From CAZCDS01 sp964497585 (GTDB lineage Bacteria > Desulfobacterota > Desulfomonilia > Desulfomonilales > Desulfomonilaceae): a stretch of 51,804 nucleotides of DNA. The DNA is taken from contig CAZCDS010000046.1 in NCBI GenBank assembly GCA_964497585.1, positions 1 to 51,804 on the forward strand. The letters run 5' to 3'. The position numbers and the translations under genes were made by a program. Shown in pieces: positions 49,352 through 51,804 of the stretch. How positions within the stretch are numbered: position 1 is the first letter of the stretch; each line of letters starts with the position of its first letter. The notes below the pieces were generated by a model, which saw nothing but the letters and a program-made list of their open reading frames with translations, was not told the DNA's origin and did no database searches.

Positions 49352-51484
49352 ATGGAGCGCGATCATCTTCCGACCATTGCCGCGGAACTCAACATCAAGG
49401 TCAATCAGGTACGAGCCGCTGTCCAACTTCTTTCCGACGGTTGCACGGTGCCTTTCATTGCCCGTTACCGGAAAGAATCCACTGAATCCCTCGACGAAGT
49501 GGCCATCACGCACATCCGTGACAGGCTCGAACAGCTCGTGGAGCTTGACCGACGGCGTCATGCAATCGTCAAATCCCTCGAAGAGCGGGACCTGCTTACC
49601 GATGAATTGCGAGACGCCCTCCTGGCCGCGGATACGATGGCAAGGCTTGAGGACCTGTACCTGCCCTATCGTCCCAAACGCAGGACACGAGGCACCATGG
49701 CGAAGGAGAAGGGGCTCGAGCCCCTGGCCGACACAATCGGCTCGCAGGCGGACGGGGATCCCGCTGACCACGCCCGGGCCTTCATCGATCCTGAAAAGGG
49801 AGTGGAAACAGTGGAAGAGGCATTGGGAGGGGCCCGTGATATCATCGCGGAACGGGTGAGCGAGGACGCGGAGATTCGTAAGGCCATGCGCGAACTCTTT
49901 ACCAAGAAGGCCATGATCCGCTGTCGGGTGGTTCAGGGCAAGGAGGCCGAGGGCGCAAAGTTCAGCGATTACTTTGACTGCATGGAGGATCTCGATTCTG
50001 CTGCGGGCCATCGCATCCTGGCGATGTTCCGGGGTGAGCGAGAGGGCATTCTAACTCTTCATATCCGGCCGCCCGAGCAAGACGCCATGGCTCTCCTGCG
50101 CAGACTCGTCATAACCGCGGACAACGCTGCGGCAGAGCAGGTTCGGATGGCCATTGAGGACGGCTACAAAAGACTCCTCGCCGCGTCCATGGAAACGGAA
50201 ATCCGCCGTGAGACGAAAAACAGGGTCGACGAAGAGGCGATCGGTGTCTTTGCCGGCAACCTTCGTGAACTGCTCCTTGCTCCGCCGCTGGGTGAAAAGC
50301 GCGTGCTCGCGCTCGATCCGGGGTTCCGGACCGGGGCGAAACTCGTCTGTCTCGACGCGCAGGGGAAGCTGCTGCATCACGAAACGATCTTCCCCACACG
50401 GTCCAAGAAGGAAGCGACTAAAGCAGGAGAAACGGTCAAATCGCTCTGCGAGCGCTACTCTATCGAGGCCATCGCCATCGGAAACGGCACCGGGAGCAGG
50501 GAAACCGAGTCTTTCGTTCGGTCGCTGGGATTCCCCCAATCAATAGCAGTCGTGATGGTAGACGAGAGTGGGGCTTCCATCTATTCCGCGTCCAAGACCG
50601 CACGGGAGGAGTTTCCCGACCTCGACGCGACCGTACGGGGAGCGGTCTCCATCGGTCGGCGGCTCATGGACCCCCTGGCCGAATTGGTCAAGATCGACCC
50701 CAAGTCCATCGGGGTAGGCCAGTATCAACACGACGTGGACCAGGTCGCGCTGAAGCGATCCCTGGACGACGTGGTTTCTACGTGCGTCAATCGCGTCGGT
50801 GTGGACGTGAACACCGCGAGCAAAGAGCTTCTCACGTACGTGTCGGGCCTGGGACCCATGCTGGCCAAAAATATCGTAGGCCTCCGGGAAGCGCGCGGCG
50901 CGTTTCGATCGAGAAGCGAACTCATGGAGGTCGACCGCCTTGGGCCGAAGGCTTTTGAGCAAGCCGCGGGGTTCCTACGCATACGAGGCGCAGCGAATCC
51001 GCTGGACGCGAGCGCGGTACATCCGGAGAGTTATCGGATCGTACAACAGATGGCTCAGCACGCGCAGTGTTCTGTGCAGGATCTTATGAAGACTCCCGAT
51101 CTGCGAAAGAAGATCCGCCTCGCGGACTACGTCACCGAGAAGGTCGGAGTGCCCACGCTCAAAGACATCATGGCAGAGCTGGCCAAGCCCGGACGCGATC
51201 CCCGGGAGACTTTCGAGGCGTTCAGTTTCGCAGAGAACGTCAACACCATGGAAGATCTCGCCTCCGGCATGAAGCTCCCCGGAATCGTAACAAACGTTAC
51301 CGCATTCGGCGCGTTCGTTGACATCGGCGTTCATCAGGACGGACTCGTGCACATAAGCCAACTCGCCGATCGTTTCGTCAAAGATCCGGCAGAGATCGTC
51401 AAGGTACGCCAGCGGGTTACCGTAACGGTCCTGGAGGTGGACCGGGAACGCAACCGTATCTCCCTCTCCATGAGAGGCAGGTAG
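49352..51484 (+). CDS. tex: Tex-family S1 RNA-binding transcription accessory protein
   Basis: 710 aa from ATG 49352, with AGGAGG eight bases upstream (the frame is open to 49262 without a site). Tex domains in order: helical Tex_N ('IAAELNIKVNQVRAAVQLLS', 'GCTVPFIARYRKE'); YqgF-like RNase H fold ('VLALDPGFRTGAKLVCLDAQ'); HhH pair ('VNTASKELLTYVSGLGPMLA', 'KNIVGLREARGAFRSRSELM'); C-terminal S1 ('GIVTNVTAFGAFVDIGVHQD', 'RISLSMRGR'). It binds single-stranded RNA and affects transcription and stress response. Length matches bacterial Tex (about 720-780). Very secure call. Confidence 0.96.
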   Translation: MERDHLPTIAAELNIKVNQVRAAVQLLSDGCTVPFIARYRKESTESLDEVAITHIRDRLEQLVELDRRRHAIVKSLEERDLLTDELRDALLAADTMARLEDLYLPYRPKRRTRGTMAKEKGLEPLADTIGSQADGDPADHARAFIDPEKGVETVEEALGGARDIIAERVSEDAEIRKAMRELFTKKAMIRCRVVQGKEAEGAKFSDYFDCMEDLDSAAGHRILAMFRGEREGILTLHIRPPEQDAMALLRRLVITADNAAAEQVRMAIEDGYKRLLAASMETEIRRETKNRVDEEAIGVFAGNLRELLLAPPLGEKRVLALDPGFRTGAKLVCLDAQGKLLHHETIFPTRSKKEATKAGETVKSLCERYSIEAIAIGNGTGSRETESFVRSLGFPQSIAVVMVDESGASIYSASKTAREEFPDLDATVRGAVSIGRRLMDPLAELVKIDPKSIGVGQYQHDVDQVALKRSLDDVVSTCVNRVGVDVNTASKELLTYVSGLGPMLAKNIVGLREARGAFRSRSELMEVDRLGPKAFEQAAGFLRIRGAANPLDASAVHPESYRIVQQMAQHAQCSVQDLMKTPDLRKKIRLADYVTEKVGVPTLKDIMAELAKPGRDPRETFEAFSFAENVNTMEDLASGMKLPGIVTNVTAFGAFVDIGVHQDGLVHISQLADRFVKDPAEIVKVRQRVTVTVLEVDRERNRISLSMRGR

Positions 51485-51804
51485 CACTCGCGCGGCTCAT
51501 ACCGGTACGCCTCCAAAAGGTACGCCCCTTCCCGAGCTAAGCTTCGCCCCCGCCAACTCTTACATAACAGTTTGGCGGGAAGAGGCGACGACCTTCCCGG
51601 ACAATGTTTTGTAAAGTTCATGCGGTTGCCCTCGTAGCCGCTTCTCGTCGCATCACCGGCTTTCGGAGGGGCCCGCGGGCCAGCCGAACACTATGGTGGC
51701 CGCCGACGATCATCTACGAAGGCATGGGGGTTACCCGACCGAAACCATAGAGTTTTTGGGGAGGGGTCCGGGGAGCTATACTTTCGCGTTTATAGCGTAT
51801 TCGA
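51485..51804. other. Right-edge intergenic region with a hairpin
   Basis: No gene recognised. An 8-bp perfect stem CCCGCCAA/TTGGCGGG (51549-51556 with 51572-51579, 15-base loop) follows tex by about 65 bases and has no T-run. Confidence 0.4.

Noticed and set aside
1..51804. tRNA genes, rRNA and CRISPR arrays
   Set aside because: Looked for T-arm consensus sequences and regularly spaced repeats; none formed a credible structure.

Overview
The window looks like a chromosomal segment of a free-living anaerobic Desulfobacterota (former Deltaproteobacteria; Desulfomonile- or Syntrophobacter-like). This is an inference from gene content, not from a marker gene. Pointers are a TRAP transporter, an acyl-CoA ligase/enoyl-CoA hydratase pair, a DUF169 protein, two radical SAM enzymes, outer-membrane beta-barrels and proteins with a short 'DLxxGMxDxxLMxKY' N-terminal module fused to different domains. 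No rRNA, tRNA, CRISPR array or prophage was seen.

Layout. 0-3 kb: a periplasmic ABC-type binding protein with a frameshifted IS1380-family element directly upstream. 3-9.4 kb: a glutaminyl cyclase, a stand-alone 56-aa module protein, an HPr-kinase-like (ScmC-like) P-loop protein, a nucleotide-sugar dehydrogenase translationally coupled to a family 2 glycosyltransferase, and a decayed methyltransferase/glycosyltransferase locus. 9.4-13 kb: a TetR regulator with a strong promoter and dyad operator, followed by an acyl-CoA ligase and an enoyl-CoA hydratase (acid activation and beta-oxidation). 13.9-19.3 kb: a giant bacterial alpha-2-macroglobulin with an intact thioester motif.

19.3-33.7 kb is an accessory, repeat-rich zone. 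It holds an MqsA-type antitoxin preceded by the last 21 codons of its lost toxin, two separated ends of an IS200-like (RAYT) transposase, five hairpins with a TGAAG/CTTCA loop, a degenerate ~130-bp repeat in three copies, a HigBA toxin-antitoxin pair with a leaderless-looking promoter, a DUF2314 lipoprotein, and two paralogous cysteine-bearing exported proteins, one of which has lost its ancestral ATG. It also has a B12-binding radical SAM enzyme, an RRM protein-rpsU operon behind a near-perfect sigma70 promoter, and two outer-membrane proteins.

33.7-51.8 kb is more ordinary: an M16 peptidase, a complete dctPQM-type TRAP operon, a zinc-ribbon plus HExxH membrane protein, two convergent genes that share the N-terminal module found at 4.25 kb, a beta-carbonic anhydrase, a DUF169 protein, a radical SAM/SPASM-like enzyme, three small orphan genes with good Shine-Dalgarno sites, and the RNA-binding protein Tex.

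The most interesting threads are the shared N-terminal module in three architectures, the mobile-element and toxin debris at 20.6-24.6 kb, the paralog pair with the lost start codon, and the orphan ScmC-like kinase fold without its radical SAM partners.
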